DNA from: an uncultured Mycoplasmatota bacterium | Lineage (GTDB): Bacteria > Bacillota_I > Bacilli_A > RF39 > UBA660 | NCBI GenBank assembly: GCA_900552335.1 | Contig: URZL01000002.1 | Span: 1-64,000 of the forward strand | Direction of reading: 5' to 3' | DNA length: 64,000 nucleotides | Shown here: positions 45,123-52,890 of the stretch, piece by piece | Numbering within the stretch: the stretch's first letter is position 1 | Layout of the letters: each line of letters starts with the position of its first letter | Notes under the pieces: generated by a model | Databases searched by the model: none | What the model saw: the letters and a program-made list of their open reading frames with translations, nothing else | What the model was told of the DNA's origin: nothing | Made by a program: the position numbers and the translations under genes

Positions 45123-47280
45123 AAAAAGACAACAATATAATCTTGAGAGAAAAATTCTCTTTTAAGTATCGACCGCCTTTTTCTTTCTTATAAATTACTT
45201 GTTTTATTATAGTTGATAATAAAGCGTTTTTTTCTTCTGCGGTCATATCTTTTGAATATTTACTTATAACATCTTCTAAAATTGGTATAGCTTTCTTTTT
45301 ACTATATAAATCTTTAGTTCTATCTTTTGACTTAGATAGTTCTGTTTTTTGATTTAATAATGTTTCTAATTGTTCATTTAAAGTATTAGTTCTTTTAATA
45401 AATAAATCTTGAGTATATGCTCCAGTCTCTACTAATTCGCAAGCCTTTTCTATTTGGCTTTTTATTTTATCTATTTCGTGATCTATTGCTTCTATCATTT
45501 CCTTATTAGTACATATTTCTTTTTTTACTGCTTCTTCATAATTATTAACATAGTTTTTATATTCACTCATTATTATTTTAAGAGATTTTAATATTTTATC
45601 TTCTACAAGTTCTAATTCACTTGATACACACTTACATCTAGGTCTACTACACATTAAAGTATCTGTATGTGGTGGAGTTATGCTTTCTTCTATTGTAGTT
45701 ATAGCTTTATCAAACTCGTTTGTTTCTATATTCAATAGTTTTTTTAGATCCTCCCATTTATCAGCGTGTGGTATACAAAATTTCTCGTCGTTAGAACTAA
45801 ACCAATGATCCACAGAGTTTTTAGAAACGTGTAGAGCTCTAGCTATGTCATTAAGACTATAATTTCCTTTATGTTCCCTTAATAATAATCGTAATTTAGG
45901 CTTATCTATATCATAAATACGTTTAGCGGTAGGCTTAGCGTCTTTTCTTAAATAATATGGACGTCTAGTCATATTATTACCACAATAGCCACATACAACC
46001 AAACCTAATAAAGGGTTTTTCATTTCTTTATTATCTGGCACTGTTTTAAGTCTGTTAGATAAAAATTTAGCTTCTATCTGTTGTTTTATATCTTCGCCGA
46101 GTATTGCTTCGTGTTTACCTCTAACAAGCGTAAAATCGTCATTATTAGGGTTTTTCTTAACAATATGTCCATTTACTAGTGTCTTAGTAGTTTTACGTCT
46201 GTCCCACGTCAAATAGCCGTATATAGTGTAACCCTGTAATATATTTCTAACCATATTAGCGGTCCACTCTTTAGACTTTCTAGGTTTTATTTTAAGATAA
46301 TTAAGATAGTGTGCTATATTAGTAGCTCTCATATCATTTAATATAATCTTAATATTTTCTCCTGGTTTAAAAAAGTTATGAGGTATATGTATATTGTTTA
46401 TATCTATATTATAGCTAGCTGCTATACTTTCCAATGTATCATTTTCTTTTATTTTATATGGTAATGATTTACTATTAACTGTTAATCTTATTTCTTGATC
46501 TACTTTTAAATCTAAATTACAAGTGATTATATCTTTCTTATGTGTTCCAAACAATTTAGCTATATCTGATATAATCTCGTTTTCTTTAACAGTGTAAGTA
46601 GTATTTAGTCCGTTTAAGAATAAATCAGCTAATAATTTTACTACTTTAGACTCTGACTCATTTTCTACTAAAACATAACCTTTCTCGTTAGGTATTTTCT
46701 GTTTATTATAACCGTATGGCAATACAGAACCAACGTATTTACCGTCTTTAACACTTCTTAATCTACCACGAGCTAATATACGTTTAGTATATTTTAAATA
46801 TTTTCTAGCTTGATATAAACCGTCTTCAAAATAAGATAAATCGTCCTCGTTATCTAAATTATATATTTTCATAGGAGTTATTATCTTTGTGTTGGAATAT
46901 TGAAAAGCTTGAGCTATTATTCCCTGGTCCATAGTATTACCACGAGCTAGACGTTCTATTTCAATACATACAACTCCTTTTACACGATCTTCTTCTATTA
47001 AAGATAATACTTCTTGAATTATTGGACGATCTTCGATAGTATCTCCAGACGCTACCTCTCTATAAATATTATGCTCTGGTATTGGCTTACCGAAAATACT
47101 TACAATAAAGTCTTGTAATTCTTTTTCGTGTCTTTGTAAAGTCTTTTCTATAGACTCGTCTTTATAATAGTCCATATCTTTACGTGATTTTCTTAAATAT
47201 ATTATAAACATATCTAGTATCTCGTCGACAGTAAGGTCCCTAGATACGTTCATTATTTGTAAAAATGTATCTAAATTCAT
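45121..47280 (-). CDS. Large serine recombinase (prophage integrase) with internal LysM-like repeats
   Basis: 719 residues. The resolvase domain has the nucleophile in YLRKSRKD (Ser32) and EIERLARG. The recombinase domain starts around 180 (SVKDGKYVGSVLPYGY) and resumes around 335 (WTANMVRNILQGYTIYGYL). Between them, 228-267 and 273-314 look like two LysM repeats (YTVKENE, and YKIKENDTLESIAASYN with FFKPGENIKI). The zinc ribbon (CGYCGNNM, then CSRPRCKC) is split by a helix-turn-helix-like insert at 473-500. A long coiled coil follows. Position at the junction and orientation fit an integrase. Confidence 0.92.
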   Translation of the reverse strand: MNLDTFLQIMNVSRDLTVDEILDMFIIYLRKSRKDMDYYKDESIEKTLQRHEKELQDFIVSIFGKPIPEHNIYREVASGDTIEDRPIIQEVLSLIEEDRVKGVVCIEIERLARGNTMDQGIIAQAFQYSNTKIITPMKIYNLDNEDDLSYFEDGLYQARKYLKYTKRILARGRLRSVKDGKYVGSVLPYGYNKQKIPNEKGYVLVENESESKVVKLLADLFLNGLNTTYTVKENEIISDIAKLFGTHKKDIITCNLDLKVDQEIRLTVNSKSLPYKIKENDTLESIAASYNIDINNIHIPHNFFKPGENIKIILNDMRATNIAHYLNYLKIKPRKSKEWTANMVRNILQGYTIYGYLTWDRRKTTKTLVNGHIVKKNPNNDDFTLVRGKHEAILGEDIKQQIEAKFLSNRLKTVPDNKEMKNPLLGLVVCGYCGNNMTRRPYYLRKDAKPTAKRIYDIDKPKLRLLLREHKGNYSLNDIARALHVSKNSVDHWFSSNDEKFCIPHADKWEDLKKLLNIETNEFDKAITTIEESITPPHTDTLMCSRPRCKCVSSELELVEDKILKSLKIIMSEYKNYVNNYEEAVKKEICTNKEMIEAIDHEIDKIKSQIEKACELVETGAYTQDLFIKRTNTLNEQLETLLNQKTELSKSKDRTKDLYSKKKAIPILEDVISKYSKDMTAEEKNALLSTIIKQVIYKKEKGGRYLKENFSLKIILLSF

Positions 47281-47318
47281 TATAGCACTTTCTTTCTTTA
47301 TAATTTTATGCTATAATC

Positions 47319-47436
47319 GTATAGAAAAGCCTATACAATTATAGTTGGTTGTTTCTTCTATTTTGTTTTAAGTGTGATAGCTTTTAGGGTTTTTCATTTC
47401 AACGCTTCGTGTTCGCGCACGAGGCGTCTTTTTTTT
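47319..47436 (+). ncRNA. Candidate phage small RNA upstream of the integrase
   Basis: A TATAAT at 47312-47317 with a poor -35 precedes a GTATAG / CTATAC hairpin, and a strong terminator ends at 47436. No open frame fits. It would be transcribed divergently from the integrase. The GTATAG repeat may instead be an operator. Confidence 0.3.
47402..47436 (+). terminator. Intrinsic terminator
   Basis: ACGCTTCGTG / CACGAGGCGT stem, loop TTCGCG, T8 run; much more GC-rich than its surroundings. Confidence 0.85.
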
Positions 47437-47449
47437 ATGCTTTTTTACC

Positions 47450-47480
47450 TTTCGAGCAAGAAAACGTACATTTCGAGCAA
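47450..47480. repeat. Direct repeat pair TTTCGAGCAA
   Basis: Two identical ten-base copies at 47450-47459 and 47471-47480, 21 bases apart (two helical turns), upstream of the small gene at 47559. They could be a regulator or recombinase binding site. Confidence 0.5.
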
Positions 47481-47558
47481 TGTTAATCACAATTAACGGT
47501 AAAAAATGGTAAAATGTTGTATTAAAATTTATAATATACCCCTAAGGAGGGGGTTAGT

Positions 47559-47651
47559 ATGAAAACTAAATATGATGTGTTATATGAAAAACTGCTTAAT
47601 GATCATATTAACATCAGTTTATTTATTAAACTACTTGAGTATATCAAATAA
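47559..47651 (+). CDS. Small phage peptide
   Basis: 30 residues, MKTKYDVLYEKLLNDHINI onward to EYIK. AAGGAGGGGG upstream is very strong, and a terminator overlaps the stop, so a short mRNA is plausible. The function is unknown; it is convergent with the repressor gene. Confidence 0.4.
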   Translation: MKTKYDVLYEKLLNDHINISLFIKLLEYIK

Positions 47652-47666
47652 GATATACTCTTTTTA
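47637..47666. terminator. Intrinsic terminator
   Basis: GAGTATATC / GATATACTC perfect stem with T5, at the stop of the small peptide and next to the repressor stop. Confidence 0.8.
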
Positions 47667-48017
47667 TTTGTCCTCTTTATCAATTATAAATTCTTTGTTT
47701 TTTTCTATAAATTTCATAAGCTTATCAAAATTTTCTTCTGATAAATCTTCGCCGTCAAAAAGATTATTTTCTTTTAAAGCGTCTTTCAATTTACTTTTGA
47801 TATTTTTGGTAGCTTTTTTTTCTTCCCAGTCAAGCATATAGTTAGCGTCTACTCCTAATACTTTACATAAAAGCATTATGCTATCTGCGTCTGGTTTATG
47901 ATTTCCACTTTCCCAGTCGCTAATAGTGTTATGAGATACGCCTAATTGCTTGGCAAGCTCTTTTTGTGTCATATTTTTATTTTTTCTTGAGTTCCTTATA
48001 TTATCACATAAAGCCAT
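47664..48017 (-). CDS. CI-like phage repressor (XRE family)
   Basis: 117 residues from the start at 48017, eight bases after GGAGGT. The helix-turn-helix NMTQKELAKQLGVSHNTISDWESG is followed by DSIMLLCKVLGV and an acidic C-terminus without a LexA-type peptidase domain, so SOS self-cleavage is not expected. It faces the cro-like gene across three palindromic operators, which defines the lysogeny switch. Confidence 0.88.
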   Translation of the reverse strand: MALCDNIRNSRKNKNMTQKELAKQLGVSHNTISDWESGNHKPDADSIMLLCKVLGVDANYMLDWEEKKATKNIKSKLKDALKENNLFDGEDLSEENFDKLMKFIEKNKEFIIDKEDK

Positions 48018-48078
48018 ATTAGTTACCTCCATTTCATTAAAATTTTATCACAAAAAATATGTATAGTAAATAAATAAT

Positions 48079-48165
48079 TTCGAAAAAATCGAAAAAATTA
48101 GCGTTTTTGTATTGACATTTCGATAATACCGAATTACAATGTATATAGAGTTCGACAATATCGAA
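48079..48165. promoter_or_regulatory. Three CI/Cro-type operators in the switch region
   Basis: Near-palindromes TTCGAAAAAATCGAA (48079-48093), TTCGATAATACCGAA (48119-48133) and TTCGACAATATCGAA (48151-48165) share the consensus TTCGAnAATATCGAA. The middle one fills the spacer of the rightward promoter and the third lies just past its start, so binding would block rightward transcription. The first lies towards the repressor promoter. Confidence 0.8.
48112..48140 (+). promoter_or_regulatory. Rightward early phage promoter
   Basis: TTGACA, 17-base spacer, TACAAT, overlapped by the second operator; starts the early operon at 48187. Confidence 0.85.
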
Positions 48166-48186
48166 GTCTTGGAAGGAGGAAATTAA

Positions 48187-48444
48187 ATGTCAAACCCTAA
48201 ATCACTAGAAGTAGGAAAAAAGATAAAGTTACTTTTGGTAGAACATAATATCAACCAAAATCAAGTAGCAAGATACCTAAATGTTAGTGATTCTTTATTT
48301 TCTGATAAGTTAAATGGAAAAGTAAAGATTACTGTAGACGAATTTTACGATATTATTACTTATCTAAATGAAGAATTTAACATTACTGTAGACGCTAATT
48401 ACTTTATGCCACAAACACCAAACGAAACATCAGACACTAACTAA
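48187..48444 (+). CDS. Cro-like XRE regulator
   Basis: 85 residues, preceded by GGAAGGAGG. A helix-turn-helix, NINQNQVARYLNVSDSLFSDKLNG, occupies 20-45. It is the first gene of the rightward early operon, divergent from the repressor, which is the standard Cro or antirepressor position. Confidence 0.78.
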   Translation: MSNPKSLEVGKKIKLLLVEHNINQNQVARYLNVSDSLFSDKLNGKVKITVDEFYDIITYLNEEFNITVDANYFMPQTPNETSDTN

Positions 48445-48468
48445 CATAAAATTTAATGAGGTGTTGAA

Positions 48469-48711
48469 ATGGAAAAAAACGAAAGCTATCACACAATAAA
48501 AAACTTAACACTAGGTCAAACAGAAATTGAGATATGTATAGAGAGTATTCCAACAATAGAAGAAAAAAGAAATCATTTAATAAAAATATATGACGTCGTA
48601 AATGATATAGCTAGAAAAGCTGAAAAACGCGGCGTTGATACTTCTAAATGGTTTTATACAGAAAAACAATTAAAGCTCTTAAAACAAGATCCAATAAATG
48701 AATTTATCTAG
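48469..48711 (+). CDS. Hypothetical phage early protein
   Basis: 80 residues with GAGGTG upstream. Charged and helical, with IEEKRNHLIKIYDVVNDIARKAEKRG in the middle. No family is recognised. Confidence 0.6.
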   Translation: MEKNESYHTIKNLTLGQTEIEICIESIPTIEEKRNHLIKIYDVVNDIARKAEKRGVDTSKWFYTEKQLKLLKQDPINEFI

Positions 48712-48745
48712 TAAATCAATTTAAAAAAACAAAGGAGAAACAATT

Positions 48746-48943
48746 ATGAAAAAAAAATACAGGCTTAAAAAATGGGTAAAAGTAACCCTAAATATATTAT
48801 GCGCAATAAGCGTATTTATAATACTTGCTTTATTAGTGAAGAAAGGAGTTAATGACTTTGAAGATTTGGCTAAGCAATGTGATAAGGAATATGGCTATAC
48901 TTGTACTTATTACGATATTAGACAATACTCTTTAGGTAAATAA
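48746..48943 (+). CDS. Small single-pass membrane protein (phage)
   Basis: 65 residues: basic N-terminus KKKYRLKKWVK, a transmembrane helix (about 13-32) and a short Cys-containing outer segment CDKEYGYTCTYYD. AAAGGAG upstream. Possibly a superinfection or membrane-modifying factor; nothing identifies it. Confidence 0.6.
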   Translation: MKKKYRLKKWVKVTLNILCAISVFIILALLVKKGVNDFEDLAKQCDKEYGYTCTYYDIRQYSLGK

Positions 48944-48946
48944 ATT

Positions 48947-49057
48947 ATGTATGTTAAAGAAAATAAAAAAAGATTTATGAATTGGATCAGAACTCATAAA
49001 TCAAGTTGTAAACTTTCTTATAATTTACTCTCTAATTGTACCATAATTTGGGGGTAA
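48947..49057 (+). CDS. Doubtful small phage reading frame
   Basis: 36 residues, MYVKENKKRFMNWIRTHKS onward, directly after the preceding stop. Its ribosome-binding site is poor, so it may be untranslated. Confidence 0.25.
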   Translation: MYVKENKKRFMNWIRTHKSSCKLSYNLLSNCTIIWG

Positions 49058-49088
49058 AAGTCAAAAAATGGACGATTGGAGGTAAAAC

Positions 49089-49757
49089 ATGAAAGATAGT
49101 TATATAATGCACTGCGATTACGGAAATCATTTTGAATTATTAACAGACGCTGAATTAGGTCGGCTTATAAGAGATGTAAATAACTATGTTAAAAATGGTG
49201 TTTTGCCTCAATATACAAAAGAGGATCGTGTTCTAAATATGGCCTTTAGTTTTATGAAAACTAACATTGATATAGAAACAGAAAAATATATAAAAAAATG
49301 TGAAAAAAATCGAGAAAATGGCCGTCGTGGTGGTCGACCTAGAAACCCAGAAAAACCGAACGGTTTTGAAGAAAACCCACAAGAAACGAAAAAAGCCGAT
49401 ACTGATACTGAAACTGATACTGATACTGAAACTGATACTGATACTGAAACTGATACTGAAACAAACATAAAAAAAAGTGTGTGTGATAAAAGCGCACGCG
49501 CAAAAGAATTTTATTGTCATTTAGGAAGTGATTATAAATCGGAGTCATGTTTCTACTGCATGAAAAAACAGATATGTCCTAATAAGGAGTCTACGGAGTT
49601 TAGATTAAACCACCGAAACGAAACTTTCGACGAGTGGAATAAAAGACACGAAGATTATCGGGAACAACTTATTGAGGACTTAAAGTCCAGGGGGAAGGAT
49701 CCAGATATAGAGCTTATCGACTATGACTGGTTAAATGAAGATAATGATATAGATTAG
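49089..49757 (+). CDS. DUF6291-type phage protein with Thr-Asp repeat linker
   Basis: 222 residues after GGAGG. The N-terminal 85 residues (ELLTDAELGRLIRDVNNYVKNG, NMAFSFMKTNID, NGRRGGRPRN) fit the DUF6291 domain found in phage replication or early modules. A linker of repeated TDTE units (about 104-125) follows, then a Cys-containing tail (CHLGSDYKSESCFYCMKKQICPN). It may act in replication, but that is inferred from position only. Confidence 0.6.
   Translation: MKDSYIMHCDYGNHFELLTDAELGRLIRDVNNYVKNGVLPQYTKEDRVLNMAFSFMKTNIDIETEKYIKKCEKNRENGRRGGRPRNPEKPNGFEENPQETKKADTDTETDTDTETDTDTETDTETNIKKSVCDKSARAKEFYCHLGSDYKSESCFYCMKKQICPNKESTEFRLNHRNETFDEWNKRHEDYREQLIEDLKSRGKDPDIELIDYDWLNEDNDID
49398..49462 (+). 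repeat. 18-base tandem repeat in coding sequence
   Basis: About three and a half units of ACTGATACTGATACTGAA encode the Asp-Thr-Asp-Thr-Glu-Thr linker of the DUF6291-type protein; copy number may vary by slippage. Confidence 0.75.
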
Positions 49758-49777
49758 AAAATGGAGGAATAATTATT

Positions 49778-50053
49778 ATGAAAAATACTATAACAAAACA
49801 AGATATAGATAACATTTTAAAAGATACACTAATTAAAGTTGAACAATACGGAGATAAAACAACCGTTTTAAAAGCTACATTGCCTAATGACTTTGTAATT
49901 GTTGAGAGTTCTAGCTGCGTAGATCCTGCAAACTTCGATATGAAAATTGGAGAAGAAATATGTATGGACAAGCTAGTTAATAAAATTTGGGAACTTGAAG
50001 GCTATAAACTTCAATGTCAAACTAAGGAGGTAGCAGAAAATGGAAATAACTAG
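49778..50053 (+). CDS. Phage Gp49/Gp66-like protein
   Basis: 91 residues. TTVLKATLPNDFVIVESSSCVDPANFDMKIG and IWELEGYKLQ match the pattern of the Gp49/66 family of phage early proteins. Start after GGAGGA. It overlaps spoVG by 14 bases. The molecular role is unknown. Confidence 0.75.
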   Translation: MKNTITKQDIDNILKDTLIKVEQYGDKTTVLKATLPNDFVIVESSSCVDPANFDMKIGEEICMDKLVNKIWELEGYKLQCQTKEVAENGNN

Positions 50054-50294
50054 CGTTAAAGTAAAAAAAATAAATGAAGAAAACTCTCGTTTAGTTGGAG
50101 CTGCTTCTGTAGTTGTTGATAAAGAATTTATTATCAAAGATATAAAAATTATTAAAGGAGACGACCGTCTATTCCTGGCTATGCCTAGTCAAAAAATGCC
50201 AGACGGCTCATACGCAGATTTAGCACACCCTCTTAATGTTGAGTGTCGCAAAAAATTTGAAGATATTATTTTAGCAGAATATGATAAGTGCTAA
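50040..50294 (+). CDS. spoVG: Phage-encoded SpoVG-like protein
   Basis: 84 residues, MEITSVKVKKINEENSRLVG through VVDKEFIIKDIKIIKGD, FLAMPSQKMPDGSYADLAHPLN and CRKKFEDIILAEY, a complete SpoVG fold. SpoVG is a nucleic-acid-binding regulator, originally tied to sporulation septation. Copies are known on Bacillota phages. Here it sits on a prophage that also splits a sporulation gene. Confidence 0.9.
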   Translation: MEITSVKVKKINEENSRLVGAASVVVDKEFIIKDIKIIKGDDRLFLAMPSQKMPDGSYADLAHPLNVECRKKFEDIILAEYDKC

Positions 50295-50826
50295 TGAATT
50301 ATGGAAGTCAATAGAATATGATACTCGTTATCAAGTATCAAACTATGGACGTTTTAGAAAGAAAAACCCTAAAAATGGTTATAGATATTTAAAACCTTTT
50401 AGAAAACATAATCTATTTTTAGTAAAGATTAAAGATAAAGATTTTAACTGTGCTCGATTAGTCGCTAATGCTTTTATTAAGCAATTAGCTTCTAATGATA
50501 GAGTCTATCATAAAAATAAAATAGAATTTGATAATTACTATAAAAATTTAGAAGTTATATCTTTAAAAGAGCTTGGTAAACGAACTGGCTATATATCAAA
50601 ATCTAAACGAGTTGTAGAAGTTAAAAACGGCGAGATTATAAGAGACTGGCCTTCAAGTAGAAAAGCCGCTAAAGACTTATATATTTCTTATCAGACCGTT
50701 TCCGACTACTGCAATAATAAGGTAGAAAGCCCTATGTTTAATCTTATGTGGGAAGACGATTATTTTGACGAAGTATTAGAGCCGTTTAAATGGGAACATA
50801 AAAAAAGAAAGGAAAAAAAGAAATGA
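50281..50826 (+). CDS. NUMOD4/HNH-type homing endonuclease-like protein
   Basis: 181 residues. The NUMOD4 start ELWKSIEYDTRYQVSNYGRFRKK, a degenerate HNH core (ARLVANAFI, then VYHKNKIEFDN and NLEVIS) and a C-terminal NUMOD1 helix-turn-helix (WPSSRKAAKDLYISYQTVSDYC) are in standard order. Part of the HNH core deviates from the His-Asn-His pattern, so activity is uncertain. It overlaps spoVG by 14 bases. Confidence 0.75.
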   Translation: MISANELWKSIEYDTRYQVSNYGRFRKKNPKNGYRYLKPFRKHNLFLVKIKDKDFNCARLVANAFIKQLASNDRVYHKNKIEFDNYYKNLEVISLKELGKRTGYISKSKRVVEVKNGEIIRDWPSSRKAAKDLYISYQTVSDYCNNKVESPMFNLMWEDDYFDEVLEPFKWEHKKRKEKKK

Positions 50827-51185
50827 AAACTAAAATCAAAAACACAATAAAAGACATCATTGATTATACGCTAACAAATGAATTTAAAGCTTTAGTAATG
50901 ATTATGTTATTTATGTTCTTATGTGTTTCCCTATTCTGGGGTGCTATATGTACAGTAATGACTAATGACATTACAGAAGTAGCTACAGAGCAAAAAGAAG
51001 AAAATATAAAACTTCAAGCAGAATATGACAAGTTATCTCAAGAGTACGCTCGTATGAAAATGGCTTATGAGGAAACTTACGAACTATTTACTACTTGTCA
51101 AGAGTCTACATCTTGGTATGAACAATTTTATTATGACAATGTAGATCCAACAACTGGAGAAATTGAGGGGGAATATTATGAGTAG
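50823..51185 (+). CDS. Membrane-anchored coiled-coil phage protein
   Basis: 120 residues. One transmembrane helix (about 22-45: LVMIMLFMFLCVSLFWGAIC) is followed by a heptad-rich region (EEKIKLQAEYDKLSQEYARM-type, about 55-95). The layout is like phage spanin or membrane scaffolds, but no family is recognised. It overlaps the following gene. Confidence 0.6.
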   Translation: MKTKIKNTIKDIIDYTLTNEFKALVMIMLFMFLCVSLFWGAICTVMTNDITEVATEQKEENIKLQAEYDKLSQEYARMKMAYEETYELFTTCQESTSWYEQFYYDNVDPTTGEIEGEYYE

Positions 51186-51519
51186 TATTATTTGTTTATT
51201 ATTAGGTTTAATATTAGGCTCTGGTTTATGTTATCTTGCCTTTAATCAAGTATTAACTTCTAAAGACGATATTATAGACGATTATAAAAAAGGTATAGAA
51301 ATACATAATCAAAGAGAATTAAAACTTATATATATAAATCAGTCTACTAAAGACTATGTAAAACAACAACAAGATATTCTTAAAACTGTACCTATTAAGG
51401 TAAAAGAAATTACAGACGAAGCTAGTTTACAAGCTGGTAGATATATGGCTTTAAAAGATATAGAAAAAACTATTATTCAATTAGAAAAGAACTCCGAAAG
51501 CTTAGTAAATAAAAAATAA
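51178..51519 (+). CDS. Small membrane-anchored phage protein
   Basis: 113 residues from the ATG at 51178, after GAGGGGG. An N-terminal helix (ICLLLGLILGSGLCYLAF) and a charged helical remainder resemble the gene before it in layout, so the pair may be functionally linked. Confidence 0.6.
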   Translation: MSSIICLLLGLILGSGLCYLAFNQVLTSKDDIIDDYKKGIEIHNQRELKLIYINQSTKDYVKQQQDILKTVPIKVKEITDEASLQAGRYMALKDIEKTIIQLEKNSESLVNKK

Positions 51520-51530
51520 GGAGTGATGTT

Positions 51531-52160
51531 ATGCCTAGAGTGTTTAGAAACAAGTTCGGTCGTAAAACTGTTAGACCTTTCAAAAAGCAAGATCTAAATA
51601 GTATGATCGTAATTTGTAAGAAAAATAAAAACGCAGCCGAAGAAGAAGAAAACAAAGAACAAGTTTATTTATGGGATCGTAACTATATGATACTACACCT
51701 AGGTAGAAATCTAGCTTTTCGTATAGAGGATCTATTACAGTTGAAAACTGATAATTTTAAAAATGGAGGTATTTATACAAGAGAGTTCAAAACTGGTAAA
51801 GAACAAGCTTTTGAACTCCACCCTTCATTGAGAAAAGATTTAGAAGATTATATAAATAGAAATAAGCTTGTTGAAGGAGAATATTTATTTAAAAGTCGTA
51901 AAGGTACTAATATACCTATTACACGTCAAAGAGCTTGGCAGATTATTAAAGAATTATCAGACGAAGTTAAAGTATCTTATGTTGTAGGCTGCCACTCCTT
52001 ACGTAAGTATTTTGCTAGAGAGTATTACGAACAGACTGGAGATTTAATCGGTTTAAAAGAAATGTTAAATCACTCTAGCGAAACAGTAACATTAAGGTAT
52101 ATATGCTGGGAAGAAGACGACAAAAACATCAAGCGAAAGAACTTTTATTTAGGAGGTTAA
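51531..52160 (+). CDS. Minimal tyrosine recombinase/integrase-domain protein
   Basis: 209 residues. The catalytic domain of tyrosine recombinases is recognisable: Arg in GRNLAFRIEDLLQLK, a Lys in TGKEQAF, the HxxR box GCHSLRKYF, the second His in LNHSSETVTLRY and that Tyr. The N-terminal core-binding domain is nearly absent. Because a serine recombinase already serves as integrase, this may resolve multimers or act in a local inversion or regulatory process. Similar short recombinases occur in phage early regions. Confidence 0.78.
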   Translation: MPRVFRNKFGRKTVRPFKKQDLNSMIVICKKNKNAAEEEENKEQVYLWDRNYMILHLGRNLAFRIEDLLQLKTDNFKNGGIYTREFKTGKEQAFELHPSLRKDLEDYINRNKLVEGEYLFKSRKGTNIPITRQRAWQIIKELSDEVKVSYVVGCHSLRKYFAREYYEQTGDLIGLKEMLNHSSETVTLRYICWEEDDKNIKRKNFYLGG

Positions 52161-52162
52161 TT

Positions 52163-52708
52163 ATGCAAGTAGTTAATTTTAATCAAAAACAATGGCGTCA
52201 AGATTTTGCCGCATACGTTAAAGATAAATTGGACTGGTCCTCCGCTAGAGTAACAAAACCAGAAGTTATCAAAAAAGGTTATTATGATAATTCTTTGGGA
52301 GAACGCCTTTCCTCATTAAAAGAATTTAGAGTTATTAACGGAACTGGTGGCGAAGTTAGAATACAATACTATCACAACAATATTGTTGGCGAAGACGGTA
52401 TGACTTATACTGATCGTGATTTTGAACTAGTTTACAATTATTTAAAAGAAGCAGAAAAAGAGCCATTATGGTTATTGATGAGTGATTTCTTTTATAAAAA
52501 TAAATGCAACTCTGGTTTAATAAGTGAAGATAAAGACTACTACGCTTTTAGAAAAAGGAAAAAACTTTATAGAGTCTATAGAAAAGACAACGATAAATTT
52601 AAGTTAGAAATTGAAGAAGTACATTTATTTGAGTATGTAGATTTAAAAGTAATAGATAACTTAAATAGTATTGAAGAAGTAGAAAATACAATATTACAGT
52701 ATTTTTAA
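52163..52708 (+). CDS. Hypothetical phage protein with NFNQKQWRQDF motif (long form)
   Basis: 181 residues from the ATG at 52163, after AGGAGG. The N-terminus VVNFNQKQWRQDFAAYVKDKL is repeated in the protein at 53911. The rest is beta-rich and charged (GEVRIQYYHNN, then KLYRVYRKDNDKF). No known family. Confidence 0.6.
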   Translation: MQVVNFNQKQWRQDFAAYVKDKLDWSSARVTKPEVIKKGYYDNSLGERLSSLKEFRVINGTGGEVRIQYYHNNIVGEDGMTYTDRDFELVYNYLKEAEKEPLWLLMSDFFYKNKCNSGLISEDKDYYAFRKRKKLYRVYRKDNDKFKLEIEEVHLFEYVDLKVIDNLNSIEEVENTILQYF

Positions 52709-52890
52709 AAAACTAATAACAATTTTACATAATGAAAATATGTAAATTGATATAAAAAATAACACTTTCCTGATGTCGGGAAAATGCTTATAAAATCTGG
52801 GTAAAACTACTCTTTTATAGGGTGGCTAGTGAATTTAACAGAATTATGTCATTTTGTAAAATTCAATATATAGGAAATGAGGTGCTAGAA
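52709..52890 (+). other. Intergenic region with hairpin
   Basis: This 182-base gap holds TTTCCTGATGTCGGGAAA, a small hairpin near 52767-52784, without a T run. No gene was found. Confidence 0.35.

Noticed and set aside
49398..49462. CRISPR-like repeat
   Set aside because: The units are tandem without spacers and are translated in frame as a Thr-Asp linker.
49208..49548. Minus-strand frames encoding Ser-Val or Phe-Ser repeats
   Set aside because: They are shadows of the 18-base tandem repeat in the DUF6291-type gene and lack ribosome-binding sites.
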